Below are positions 17,321 through 26,753 of a DNA stretch of 39,008 nt, piece by piece. A program made the translations under genes and the position numbers. Source of the stretch: an uncultured Bacilli bacterium (GTDB lineage: Bacteria > Bacillota_I > Bacilli_A > ML615J-28 > CAG-313); assembly GCA_947591495.1 (NCBI GenBank), contig CANQDG010000018.1:1-39008 (forward strand), given 5' to 3'. The first letter of the stretch is position 1. The number at the start of each line of letters is the position of its first letter. The notes beneath the pieces were generated by a model. That model saw nothing but the letters and a program-made list of their open reading frames with translations. It had not been told where the DNA came from and did not search any database.

Positions 17321-18070
17321 TTAATCTTTAGCTTTATCTTTTATTTTAAAAAGTTGTTTAAACGAAACTTTATTTACTAAGTGCTCATAAAGTATCGTGA
17401 AGACCAAAACACCAAGTGTTTCTAATATGCCTATTACATACCATGATGTTAAGATTGGTAAACTTTCTAATAGGGGATGTTGAATTTGCATGGCCGTTGC
17501 AAACTTGAAGCAATCAAGTTCCAAAACTCCCAAGGTCATCATTAAAGAAAAGCCTAAAGGAAAAATATACCACTTTTTAAAAGATGGAATAAAATATTTC
17601 GTCATTAAACAAACAAGAACAATCCAAACCATCAAAGTATGATGAAGAAGCCCCGTAAGTGATCTAATATCAAAAAAGGCTTGGCTATCTAAAAAATCAG
17701 GATAAAAAATTGTTATTAATCCTCCAACAAAGCCTAAATAACCAATAAAGTGTAATACTAAATGATCCTTTTTACCAAAGATAATTGTAATTGATAAAAC
17801 GATTGAAGCAAGCCCACAAAATGTATTAGGTATAAGATTTAAGAAACTATATCCTACACGTTTATTGATAATAACATCATAATAAGTTACGGTAAAACGA
17901 TTGATCAAAATCGTTATAAGTAAGATAACACCACTAATTTTAATAATTAAATTCTTAGCCTTTTGCGAGGTTGCTAATTTTTTAGTTAGGATAAGCCCAA
18001 CAGCCATTAAAATTAAAGCGATGATAATGTATATAATATGATAAATACTATAAACGCCACTTGTTTTCAT
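17321..18070 (-). CDS. YwaF/TMEM164-like integral membrane protein
   Basis: Multi-TM protein; 'SLTGLLHHTLMVWIVLVCLMTKYFIPSFKKW'; preferred start MKTSGVYSIYH at 18070. Confidence 0.6.
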   Translation of the reverse strand: MKTSGVYSIYHIIYIIIALILMAVGLILTKKLATSQKAKNLIIKISGVILLITILINRFTVTYYDVIINKRVGYSFLNLIPNTFCGLASIVLSITIIFGKKDHLVLHFIGYLGFVGGLITIFYPDFLDSQAFFDIRSLTGLLHHTLMVWIVLVCLMTKYFIPSFKKWYIFPLGFSLMMTLGVLELDCFKFATAMQIQHPLLESLPILTSWYVIGILETLGVLVFTILYEHLVNKVSFKQLFKIKDKAKD

Positions 18071-18083
18071 TTGTTTTCTCCTT

Positions 18084-18581
18084 TTAATTATTGATAATTT
18101 GCCATTTGTCAATTAACTGTCGCAATGAATAGCGCGCATTAGCAGGTGAAGTTGATGGAAGACTAATCTTGGGGCAGTTAATGCTAGGTGCTAAATATTG
18201 TTCATATAATTCGTTAGCTAATTGACCATTAGTATAAATTTTTTTAATCATCGAGGTATTTAAAATTAGCTGAAGATCATTAACTTTAACATTTTTGATT
18301 GTTCGATCTTGCGAACCAATAATTTGGCAACTGGCAATAACATCCCAAAGTGCAATATGATGCTTTTTTAAGAAAGCTTTTTTAGCATCAATTGTTTGAG
18401 GAACATCTTCTTGAAAAATAAAAGCTAAAACTTGCCAAAAGCGATTTTTTGGATGACCATAAAAAAAGTTGGTTTCACGTGATTTAACCGATGGAAATGA
18501 ACCTAAGATTAAAATAGTTGAATCTTTATCATAAAATGGAGCAATCGAATGTTGAACATTTTGATATTTTTCGTTTGTCAT
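18084..18581 (-). CDS. DNA-deoxyinosine glycosylase / uracil-DNA glycosylase superfamily
   Basis: 'ILILGSFPSVKSRETNFFYGHPKNRFWQVL' and 'LPSTSPANARYSLRQLIDKW' motifs. Confidence 0.8.
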   Translation of the reverse strand: MTNEKYQNVQHSIAPFYDKDSTILILGSFPSVKSRETNFFYGHPKNRFWQVLAFIFQEDVPQTIDAKKAFLKKHHIALWDVIASCQIIGSQDRTIKNVKVNDLQLILNTSMIKKIYTNGQLANELYEQYLAPSINCPKISLPSTSPANARYSLRQLIDKWQIINN

Positions 18582-18696
18582 TTTGTTTTCCTTGATAATA
18601 ATTTTTGTTTTTTATTAGTTTTATGATATCACTTAAATTTTTGCTTGTCAAACTTTTTAATAGTAAAAAAGTAATAAAACTAACTATTTTATTACT

Positions 18697-19626
18697 TTAT
18701 TCATCAAATAAGGGCGTAGATAAGTATTTTTCGCCACCATCAGGTATAATTGCTACAATCTTTTTGTTAGTGTTTTCTTCAAGGCTAGCCTCTAAAAGCG
18801 CCGCATGCAAAATAGCTCCTGCCGAAATGCCACCTAAGATGCCTTCTACTTTAGCAAGCATTCGGGCTTTTTGATAGGAGTCTTCATCATCAACCGCGAT
18901 TATTTCATCATAGATTTGTTGATTAAGAATTTCTGGAATAAAACCAGCACCAATTCCTTGAATATTATGTTTTCCCTTATAGTTTTTCGATAAAACCGGC
19001 GATCTAGCAGGTTCTACCGCAATTATTTTAATGGTTGGCACTTGTTCTTTTAAGTATTTACCCGTTCCACTAATCGTTCCACCACTTCCTACTCCTACAA
19101 CTAAATAGTCAATTTGACCATCTAAACTATCATAAATTTCAGGGCCCGTTGTCTTATAATGAGCCATAACATTTCCCGAATTAGCAAATTGATTAACTAA
19201 ATAACTATTGGGGATTTCTTTATGTAATTTAAGGGCTGCTTCTTTGGCTCCTAACATTCCATCTTTACCATTTGTTAAAATAATTTTGGCTCCTAAGGCC
19301 TTTAAAAGAATTGCTCTTTCTTTTGACATTGTATCAGGCATCGTTAAGATTAGGGGGTATCCTCTTGTAGCACAAAGCATCGCTAGTGCAATTCCCGTAT
19401 TACCACTAGTTGCTTCAATGATGGTTGTATTTTGATTGATTAATTTTTGGGCGATGGCCTCATCTAACATTTCTTTAGCTATCCTGTCTTTGATTGAACC
19501 ACTTGGATTAAAGTTTTCTAATTTGACAAAAAGCTGAGCTTTAAGATTAGCAACTTTTTCTAATTTTTTTAGTCGCACGATTGGTGTATGACCAATCAAT
19601 TCTTCAATAGAGTTATAAAATGTCAT
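18697..19626 (-). CDS. cysK: Cysteine synthase A (O-acetylserine sulfhydrylase)
   Basis: 'KLENFNPSGSIKDRIAKEM' PLP lysine, 'EATSGNTGIALAM', 'GVGSGGTISGTGKYLKE'. Confidence 0.95.
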   Translation of the reverse strand: MTFYNSIEELIGHTPIVRLKKLEKVANLKAQLFVKLENFNPSGSIKDRIAKEMLDEAIAQKLINQNTTIIEATSGNTGIALAMLCATRGYPLILTMPDTMSKERAILLKALGAKIILTNGKDGMLGAKEAALKLHKEIPNSYLVNQFANSGNVMAHYKTTGPEIYDSLDGQIDYLVVGVGSGGTISGTGKYLKEQVPTIKIIAVEPARSPVLSKNYKGKHNIQGIGAGFIPEILNQQIYDEIIAVDDEDSYQKARMLAKVEGILGGISAGAILHAALLEASLEENTNKKIVAIIPDGGEKYLSTPLFDE

Positions 19627-20351
19627 TTTTCATCCTTCTTTAGTTTTTCAATTAAGTAATTTTTATTATTAAGTTTTACAATTTGATTATCTGAAATGGA
19701 AGTTGTTATAAAAGTATTACTTCCCACGATTACATTTTCACCTATAATCGTATCACCACCTAAAATGGTCGAATTAGCATAAAGGGTTACACCATCAAGA
19801 ATGGTTGGGTGGCGCTTTAATCCTTCTTGGGATGGTTTATTTTTAACCGATTTAGCACCTAAAGTTACACCATGATAAATTTTAACAAATTGACCAATTA
19901 CCGCCGTTTCTCCTATAACAATCCCGGTGCCATGGTCAATAAAAAAGCCTTTTTTAATAATGGCACTAGGGTGAATATCAATCCCGGTTTTACTATGGGC
20001 GATTTCTGTCATCATTCTTGGTAAAATAGTTTCACCATCAAGCGCTAATTGATGAGCTAAGCGATAAACAAAAATGGCATAAAATCCTGGATAGGTTAAA
20101 ACTATTTCCGCTTTAGAAGTGGCGGCTGGATCATTTTGTATGAAAGAAGCTAAATCAAAATCAAGAATTTCAATAATATTGGGTAGTTTTGTTAAAAAAT
20201 TTAATTTTGCTTTTTGGAATTTATTAAAATATTTAAAAATGTAACGCATTTCTTTTTTTAATTTTCTTAATGTAACTTTTTCATTAAAATAAGTAGGATA
20301 ACAATAGATTCTTAAATCATCAATTAATTTTTCTAGTTTTTGATTTAAAAT
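19623..20351 (-). CDS. cysE: Serine O-acetyltransferase; probable ATT start upstream of the called ATG
   Basis: Hexapeptide-repeat SAT: 'DPAATSKAEIVLTYPGFYAIFVYRLAH', 'IHPSAIIKKGFFIDHGTGIVIGETAVIG'. The frame is open upstream of ATG 20249 to ATT 20351, 8 nt after AGGAGG. Confidence 0.9.
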   Translation of the reverse strand: MLNQKLEKLIDDLRIYCYPTYFNEKVTLRKLKKEMRYIFKYFNKFQKAKLNFLTKLPNIIEILDFDLASFIQNDPAATSKAEIVLTYPGFYAIFVYRLAHQLALDGETILPRMMTEIAHSKTGIDIHPSAIIKKGFFIDHGTGIVIGETAVIGQFVKIYHGVTLGAKSVKNKPSQEGLKRHPTILDGVTLYANSTILGGDTIIGENVIVGSNTFITTSISDNQIVKLNNKNYLIEKLKKDEK

Positions 20352-20458
20352 TGTTTTCTCCTCCTATCAATATCTATTTTCAATGTATTTTATGCAATAA
20401 CCAAATTTATGTTACATCAAATGACCTATTGCCCAATTTAATCTTTTTAAATAAAAAA

Positions 20459-20488
20459 GAACCCTTCTTGTATCTAACAATAGGGTTC
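20459..20488 (-). terminator. Terminator after ogt
   Basis: Minus: GAACCC-tattgttagatacaagaa-GGGTTC-TTTTTTA. Confidence 0.7.
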
Positions 20489-20496
20489 ATTTAACT

Positions 20497-20994
20497 TTAG
20501 CTTTTTAAAGTTTTTTCAAGTTCTAATAAAAATTGTTTACGTTCAATTCCGCCTGCATAACCCACTAATTGACCATTTTGGCCAATAACGCGGTGGCAAG
20601 GAATAATAATGCTAATCGGATTATAGCTAACTGCTCTAGCAATCGCTAAACTTGACATTTTGTTAAGATGATATGTGTCTAAATATTGCTTAGTTAATTC
20701 TTTATAAGATAAGACTTTACCATATGGAATCTGTTGTAATAGTTGCCAAACTTTTTCTTGGAAAGAGGTTCCTTTTGGTTTAAGTAAAATGTTAATGGGG
20801 GGATTTAGTTTATTAAAATATTGTTTAAGCCAAGTTATTGTTTGTTTAAAAATAACTAAATCATCACATTTTATATTTTCATAGACTTTAGCTGGAAAAT
20901 GCTTTTGATTTTTAAACCATAAGCCTGTAAGATATTTGCCATCGCTTGTTAAAACAATGGTTCCTATCGGAAAAAAATATTCAGTATAATACAT
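20497..20994 (-). CDS. ogt: Methylated-DNA--protein-cysteine methyltransferase
   Basis: 'SIIIPCHRVIGQNGQLVGYAGGIERKQFLLELE' active site. Confidence 0.93.
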   Translation of the reverse strand: MYYTEYFFPIGTIVLTSDGKYLTGLWFKNQKHFPAKVYENIKCDDLVIFKQTITWLKQYFNKLNPPINILLKPKGTSFQEKVWQLLQQIPYGKVLSYKELTKQYLDTYHLNKMSSLAIARAVSYNPISIIIPCHRVIGQNGQLVGYAGGIERKQFLLELEKTLKS

Positions 20995-22160
20995 TATGAC
21001 TTTTCTAAAAAAAGGTCAATTCCTTTTTTTAATCTTTCTAGACCATCTTCTAATAAAACTTTCGGACACGCAATATTCATTCTTAAGAAACTATCACCAT
21101 TTTGGCCGTAGACTAGTCCACTAGATAAATATAAGCCCGTTTTTTCTCTGATAAAAGATGCTAAAGTAGTAGATGAAACATTTAGTCTTTGGCAATCTAA
21201 CCAAAGAAGATAAGTTGCATCAGATGAAACTAATTTAATCATTGGAAGTTCGTTTTTGATAAAGGCTTGAACTTTTTGTTTATTATCGTATAAGTATTTT
21301 TTTAATGCTTCTAGCCAGTTTCGTCCCTTATTAAAAGCTGCCATCGTTGCCTCAATGGCAAAAGCATTAGGTTCAGCAACTTCATCGGTATTTAAAGCTC
21401 GCCATACTTTATGGCGAAGCACGGGATTGGCAACCACAACGGCTGCGCTTTGTAATCCCGCCAGATTAAACGCTTTACTAGGGGAAAGGCAAGTAATACT
21501 ATTATTTTGACAAATGCTATTAATGCTAGCAAAAGGCGTATATTCTTTAGCCGGATCGGTAATATCGCAATGTATTTCATCTGATATGATTGTAACATGA
21601 TATTTTTCACAAAGCATGCCAATTCTTTCTAAATCTTCTTTTGCCCAAATTTTGCCAATCGGATTATGGGGATTACAAAGAATCATTAATTGAACTTGTG
21701 GATCGGCTAATTGTTTTTCTAAGGTTGGAAAGTCAATTTGATAATTCTTACCATCATATAACAATTCATTTTCGACAACCAAACGTCCATTATTAAGAAT
21801 TGAATTGAAGAAAATGTTGTAAACAGGCGTTTGAATTAAAACCTTCTCAGCCGGCGTAGTTAATTTACGCACAATACTAGAAATAGCTGGAACAACGCCC
21901 GTTGAAAAAATTAACCATTCTTTTTGCATGGTAAATTGATGATAAGTTTTCCACCAATTAAGATAAGCATCATACCAGCCATCTGGCACGTTTGTATATC
22001 CAAAGATTCCTTGTTCGACTCTTTTAGTAATGGCTTCGATAATTTCGGGTGCGGTTTTAAAATCCATGTCCGCAATCCACATTGGTAATTCATTAGGACC
22101 TATATCCCATTTACAAGCACTTGTTTTTCTTCGATCAATTACTTGATCAAAATCATATTT
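20994..22160 (-). CDS. patB: PatB/MalY-type PLP aminotransferase (C-S lyase)
   Basis: 'DFDQVIDRRKTSACKWDIGPNELPMWIADMDFKTAPEI', 'LSPSKAFNLAGLQSAAVV'; preferred start at MKYDF. Confidence 0.85.
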   Translation of the reverse strand, partial: KYDFDQVIDRRKTSACKWDIGPNELPMWIADMDFKTAPEIIEAITKRVEQGIFGYTNVPDGWYDAYLNWWKTYHQFTMQKEWLIFSTGVVPAISSIVRKLTTPAEKVLIQTPVYNIFFNSILNNGRLVVENELLYDGKNYQIDFPTLEKQLADPQVQLMILCNPHNPIGKIWAKEDLERIGMLCEKYHVTIISDEIHCDITDPAKEYTPFASINSICQNNSITCLSPSKAFNLAGLQSAAVVVANPVLRHKVWRALNTDEVAEPNAFAIEATMAAFNKGRNWLEALKKYLYDNKQKVQAFIKNELPMIKLVSSDATYLLWLDCQRLNVSSTTLASFIREKTGLYLSSGLVYGQNGDSFLRMNIACPKVLLEDGLERLKKGIDLFLEKS

Positions 22161-22176
22161 CATGATTGCACCTTCT

Positions 22177-23037
22177 TTATTCATCTTTGTTCTTTTCACA
22201 AATAATAATGGTTTTACTTGGATCAATCTTGTCTTTTTCCATAATCAATTTATCAATTTGACGCGCGATTATGCGACCACTAGTTGGATTTAAAATACTG
22301 TCAACTTTACTAACTATTTGGGCATCAACTTTAGAATATTCAAAAGCAAGCGTGGTATTAAGGAGTTTACAGTTAATTAATTTAAGATTGTCAATATAAC
22401 ACATTCCTTGTAAACTTTCGATGGTGCAATTAATCAAAGTTAAATTTTTTGAATTCCAGCCTAAATATTCACCAGAAATAAATGAATCATAAATGGTAAC
22501 ATTTTGACAATTCCAAAAAGCATCTTTTGATAAAAACTTGGAATTTTTAATTGTAACATTTTGCGCACCATCTAAGGGGTAATTGCCAACTAAGTTTAAA
22601 TCAGTGATTTCAATGTTATGCGAATTCATTAAAAAATAATCTCCATGAGCTTGTAAATTAGTAATTTTAATATCTTCACATTGCCAAAGAGTTTCTTGAG
22701 CATTAGTCATGGTAACATTTTCTAAGGTAATCTTTTTAGCTCGCCTAAAATTTTTAGGTGCTTCAATTAAAGCATTTTTTACCACAATATTATTAGTATA
22801 CCATACACCAGCTCTTGCCATTTCAAACCAATGGGTATCAATTACTTGAATATTATTAGCATACCATAAGGGGTATTTCCATTTGAACATACAATTATAT
22901 AGTTCAATATTACGGCTTTCTTTAAGTGGTGATTCACCATTATCAAAGATAGTATCATCGATTTTTAAGTCTTGGGCCATAAAAAGAGCCCGTTCTCCGG
23001 TTAAGAAGGCTTCTTTTATTTCTTTTGCTTGAGTCAT
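22177..23037 (-). CDS. DUF3737-family beta-helix-like protein
   Basis: 'ESPLKESRNIELYNCMFKWKYPLWYANNIQVIDTHWFEMARAGVWYTNNI' repeats typical of DUF3737. Confidence 0.8.
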   Translation of the reverse strand: MTQAKEIKEAFLTGERALFMAQDLKIDDTIFDNGESPLKESRNIELYNCMFKWKYPLWYANNIQVIDTHWFEMARAGVWYTNNIVVKNALIEAPKNFRRAKKITLENVTMTNAQETLWQCEDIKITNLQAHGDYFLMNSHNIEITDLNLVGNYPLDGAQNVTIKNSKFLSKDAFWNCQNVTIYDSFISGEYLGWNSKNLTLINCTIESLQGMCYIDNLKLINCKLLNTTLAFEYSKVDAQIVSKVDSILNPTSGRIIARQIDKLIMEKDKIDPSKTIIICEKNKDE

Positions 23038-23131
23038 ATTTTCTCCTTTGTTAATTCTTATTATCCAGTACTTATGTTAATTATAACAAAAATCTTGGGT
23101 TTTTGCAAAAGATACATTATAATTTTTAAAT

Positions 23132-24235
23132 TTAACTTAATGTTAGTTGACCAAAGCCACGTCCGAAATATTCAGTTACTTTTTGATAGTAGTCAAACTC
23201 TTTATTTAACATCGTTGAACATATTTCATTAAATTTGATTGTAACATCAATATCAACAAAAGCATCAGGAAAAACCACTTTACCAATATAATAAGCATCT
23301 GCTAGCGCAATTTCTAAATTGGTATAATATTGATTAAATGGCATTTGTAGATACACTTGTTGATTTTGGAAGGCTTGAAGTTTAGAAAAAATCGCTTTAT
23401 GTTGTTCATATTCGTTTTGTAATGTTGGAACATTAGCAATATCAATAAAAACTAAATCAGGATTAAGTCGCAATAAAGTTTCATAATCAAGTGTTGGATT
23501 ATTAGTAGGAAAACTCATATCGGCTAAAACACTTTTAGCATTAATTTCACGAAAACAAGCATAGTTTACTAAAGTATCACCAAATGTTCCTTTGCCACGA
23601 TTATAAGTATTATTTCCTAAATAAACAGTTGGTTTATCCTCATCTTTGATGGCTTTGGTGCGATTATTTAAATCACTTTTTATTTCTTTAATATAATTAA
23701 TAACTTGATTAGCTCTATTTTCATTATGAACTATTTTACCAATTAAGCTAAGTGATTGATATACTTGTTCACTAAAAGGATCTGAGCCACCATAACTTAA
23801 ACAAACAACTGGTATACCTGTTCTTTTGGCTAAATTATTCATTCCGTCCACATCATCATATAAGGAAAAAATAACATCCGGTGTAACTTTCATGATAGCC
23901 TCAGCATCATAACTAGCATTAGGTCCACCTGCACCAATTGAAGGAAGTTGCATAAAGAAGTCTTGATATGCATAACTATATGGTCTAACAGGCGCCGTTT
24001 GACCTTTTTCAAATTCTTCAACTCCTACTAATTTAGTTAAATCACCTACATAACTATAAAGACGAAGGGCACTAGCCCCAATACAAACAACACGGTTTAC
24101 CTCATCAGGCACCAAAGTTGTGCGATTTCGTAAATCGGTTATTTCATAACTAGTTTTTTCATTTTGATTAACACAACTAGTTAAGGTGCATAAAGTTAAG
24201 ATTATTATAAGAATTATTTTAGTTTTTTTCATCAT
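23132..24235 (-). CDS. Iron/siderophore-type ABC transporter substrate-binding lipoprotein
   Basis: Lipobox LTSC; FecB/BtuF-like 'VNRVVCIGASALRLYSYVGDLTKLVGVEEFEKG', 'PDVIFSLYDDVDGMNNLAKRTGIPVVCLSYGG'. Confidence 0.85.
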   Translation of the reverse strand: MMKKTKIILIIILTLCTLTSCVNQNEKTSYEITDLRNRTTLVPDEVNRVVCIGASALRLYSYVGDLTKLVGVEEFEKGQTAPVRPYSYAYQDFFMQLPSIGAGGPNASYDAEAIMKVTPDVIFSLYDDVDGMNNLAKRTGIPVVCLSYGGSDPFSEQVYQSLSLIGKIVHNENRANQVINYIKEIKSDLNNRTKAIKDEDKPTVYLGNNTYNRGKGTFGDTLVNYACFREINAKSVLADMSFPTNNPTLDYETLLRLNPDLVFIDIANVPTLQNEYEQHKAIFSKLQAFQNQQVYLQMPFNQYYTNLEIALADAYYIGKVVFPDAFVDIDVTIKFNEICSTMLNKEFDYYQKVTEYFGRGFGQLTLS

Positions 24236-24998
24236 CGTTTTCCTCCTTTGGGATAATCATTTTAGTTTGGTTAAAGTCAACTATTTCAACATCTAAGTCA
24301 TAAACTTCTTTAATGAGTTTAGCGGTTATAATCTTGCTAGAACCATATGCATAAACTTGATGATTTTTTAAAAATAAGAACTTATTAGCAAGCCTAATGG
24401 CCATATTTAAATCATGCATTGCTACAACGGTAATTTTATCGTTAGTGGTAATTTTTTTAATAAGAGCGCCTATTTCTAATTGATTTTTTAAATCAAGATT
24501 ACTAGTAGGTTCATCAAATAAGATTATTTTGGCATCTTGTACAAGGGCTCTAGCAATTGCAACTTTTTGTTTTTGGCCACCTGATAAGGTATTAACATTC
24601 TTTAACGCATCATCTAAAAGATGGAAACGTTCTAAGATTTGATTGGTCATCATTAAATCTTCTTCTTTTAATTCAAAACGTAGATAAGGGGTTCTTCCCA
24701 TCAATACCGCATCAAAAACCGTAAAATCACCAAAAATAATTTCTTGGGGCACATAACTTATTAATTGAGCTTTTGTTTTATCTTTTAATAAAGCCAAATT
24801 AGATTCATCTATTTTAATTGTTCCTTCCTCACTTTTTAAAATATGATTAAGGCATTTTAATAAAGTAGACTTACCAGCTCCATTAGCTCCTAAAATAGCA
24901 ACAATATCCCCATCTTCAATGGTAAAATTTATTTCTTTTAAAACTAATGTATTTTGATAACGAAAGGTTAAATCTTCTACTTTAAGCATTATAACCAC
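24219..24998 (-). CDS. FecE-type ABC transporter ATP-binding protein
   Basis: Walker A GANGAGKSTLL, signature LSGGQKQKVAIARAL, Walker B IILFDEPTSNLD. Confidence 0.93.
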   Translation of the reverse strand: MVIMLKVEDLTFRYQNTLVLKEINFTIEDGDIVAILGANGAGKSTLLKCLNHILKSEEGTIKIDESNLALLKDKTKAQLISYVPQEIIFGDFTVFDAVLMGRTPYLRFELKEEDLMMTNQILERFHLLDDALKNVNTLSGGQKQKVAIARALVQDAKIILFDEPTSNLDLKNQLEIGALIKKITTNDKITVVAMHDLNMAIRLANKFLFLKNHQVYAYGSSKIITAKLIKEVYDLDVEIVDFNQTKMIIPKEENDDEKN

Positions 24999-26055
24999 CT
25001 CGTTTACCTTTGATTAAAAGCATTAAGAAAAGGGGAGCCCCAAAAAGTGAAGTAATTGCTCCAATTGGTAGTGAAACTTGTTTTATTAAAATTTTAGCCA
25101 AAAAGTCAGCCACTAATAAGATGATACTACCAATTAACATCGCACTAATCAATAAATAGCCATGATCACTGCCTACTAATTTTTTAGCGATATGAGGGGC
25201 AATTAAACCGACAAAACCAATAATACCTAAAAAGGCCACACAAACAGCGCAAATTAATGATGATAGTAAAAGACTAATAAAGCGAATTTTTTTAACATTT
25301 ATTCCTAAACTTGTAGCAACATCTTCACCACTTGTTAAACTATTATAAGCAAAACGCATCAAATAAAAGTAAACAAATGCAACGATAATAATGATAAACA
25401 TAATTAAATTTTCGACATATGTAGCATTGTTTAAATCACCAAAGGTCCAAAAAATCGCTGATGAAAGTTTAGTATCATCGGCAAAGTATTGAATAATCGT
25501 GGTTCCAGCCGAAAATAATGAACCAAGTGCTACGCCCGCAAGCACAACGACTTCCGCTGAGTATTTACTTTTTCGTGCAAGTAGTAAAATGATAAGGGCA
25601 GATAAAATTGCAAAAACAAAAGCGCAAATCGTTGTAAGATAAGGATTATTAAGGTTAATATTAATGCCCTGTGTGGTGCTAATTGCGCCACATCCTAAAA
25701 CAATAATTGCTAAATTGGCACCAAAAACAGCTCCATTACTAACTCCAAGAGTGGTAGGGGAGGCCATGGGGTTTTTCAAGATGGTTTGCATGATGCATCC
25801 TGCCAGTGCTAAACCAGAACCTGCAATTACCCCCGCAAGCATTCTAGGCATACGAATTTGCCAAATAATAATCGTATCAAAACTTTCGCCTTTTCCCAAA
25901 AAAGCTTTAATCATATTTATTAATCCCATTTTGGTCGAGCCAACCATCAATGATAAGATCATCAAAAGTAATAAAATCAAACAAAGGATTAAAATGATAA
26001 TTAACTTTTTTTTACGATATTTGTGATAATGATGTAGATTATTAGTTTTTTCCAT
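24982..26055 (-). CDS. FecCD-family ABC transporter permease
   Basis: 'RMPRMLAGVIAGSGLALAGCIMQTILKNPMASPTTLGVSNGAVFGA', 'FLGIIGFVGLIAPHIAKKLVGSDH'. Confidence 0.93.
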   Translation of the reverse strand: MEKTNNLHHYHKYRKKKLIIILILCLILLLLMILSLMVGSTKMGLINMIKAFLGKGESFDTIIIWQIRMPRMLAGVIAGSGLALAGCIMQTILKNPMASPTTLGVSNGAVFGANLAIIVLGCGAISTTQGININLNNPYLTTICAFVFAILSALIILLLARKSKYSAEVVVLAGVALGSLFSAGTTIIQYFADDTKLSSAIFWTFGDLNNATYVENLIMFIIIIVAFVYFYLMRFAYNSLTSGEDVATSLGINVKKIRFISLLLSSLICAVCVAFLGIIGFVGLIAPHIAKKLVGSDHGYLLISAMLIGSIILLVADFLAKILIKQVSLPIGAITSLFGAPLFLMLLIKGKRGGYNA

Positions 26056-26065
26056 TGTTTACTCC

Positions 26066-26114
26066 AAAAAAATAGGCATACTTTGGGTTAGTTTTTCTTT
26101 ACCAAAGTATGCCT
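26066..26114 (-). promoter_or_regulatory. Leader terminator/attenuator immediately upstream of the FecCD RBS
   Basis: Perfect 13-bp stem (26074-26086/26102-26114), then ATTTTTTT, then GGAGTAAACAATG. Confidence 0.65.
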
Positions 26115-26157
26115 TCATGACATTTATTTGATAAGCTTCATGCTTATCGTTAAAGTA

Positions 26158-26186
26158 ATTTTATCATAAATTAAGCTGCTCGTCAA
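26158..26186 (-). promoter_or_regulatory. Promoter for the iron ABC operon
   Basis: Minus: TTGACG-N17-TAAAAT between DUF3842 and the leader hairpin. Confidence 0.65.
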
Positions 26187-26195
26187 ATATTCTAG

Positions 26196-26612
26196 CTAAT
26201 TATTATTAAGAATTGTTTTAATTTGAGTAACAGCACTATTAATTAAATTTGCCATCGAATCATCTTTTAAGCCAATTACGATGTTTTCACAATTATTAAA
26301 AGGAATTAAAATCTTAGGTGCGGCGCTTTGGCCAATGGCACAAGCCATTTGAGCCGATATTTCACCATACATTGATTGCGCAATAACCATTCCCAATGGG
26401 CCTACAATAATATCGGCTTTGTTAGCACATACCATAATGGCATTTTCACCAGTTGCCACATGGTCAGCGCCGGCTTTTAACATATTGTTAGTGGCCATAC
26501 TATTGGTTCCTGTTGCAATAATGGAGGCTTCAATCTTTGCTTCTTTTAAGGCTGTTATGATTTGACGTCCTAAGCCACCGCCTTGGGCATCGACTACTAA
26601 AATTTTTTTCAT
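26196..26612 (-). CDS. DUF3842-family protein
   Basis: 'MKKILVVDAQGGGLGRQIITALKE...ATGTNSMATNNMLKAGADHVATGENAIMVCANKADIIVGPLGMVIAQSMYGEI'. Confidence 0.8.
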   Translation of the reverse strand: MKKILVVDAQGGGLGRQIITALKEAKIEASIIATGTNSMATNNMLKAGADHVATGENAIMVCANKADIIVGPLGMVIAQSMYGEISAQMACAIGQSAAPKILIPFNNCENIVIGLKDDSMANLINSAVTQIKTILNNN

Positions 26613-26753
26613 AAAGATTTTTCCTTTCCTTGATTATTCATTTATACTACTATTTAGGCTTATTATATCAAAGAATGATTTTTTTTGATATCAAAAGACA
26701 AAAATATTTTTTTATAGTATAATTAAAACATATTTTAATAAAGGGGAATTTTA

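Noticed and set aside
25664-26026. 120-aa plus-strand ORF opposite FecCD
   Set aside because: Antisense to a well-supported permease; typical spurious ORF.
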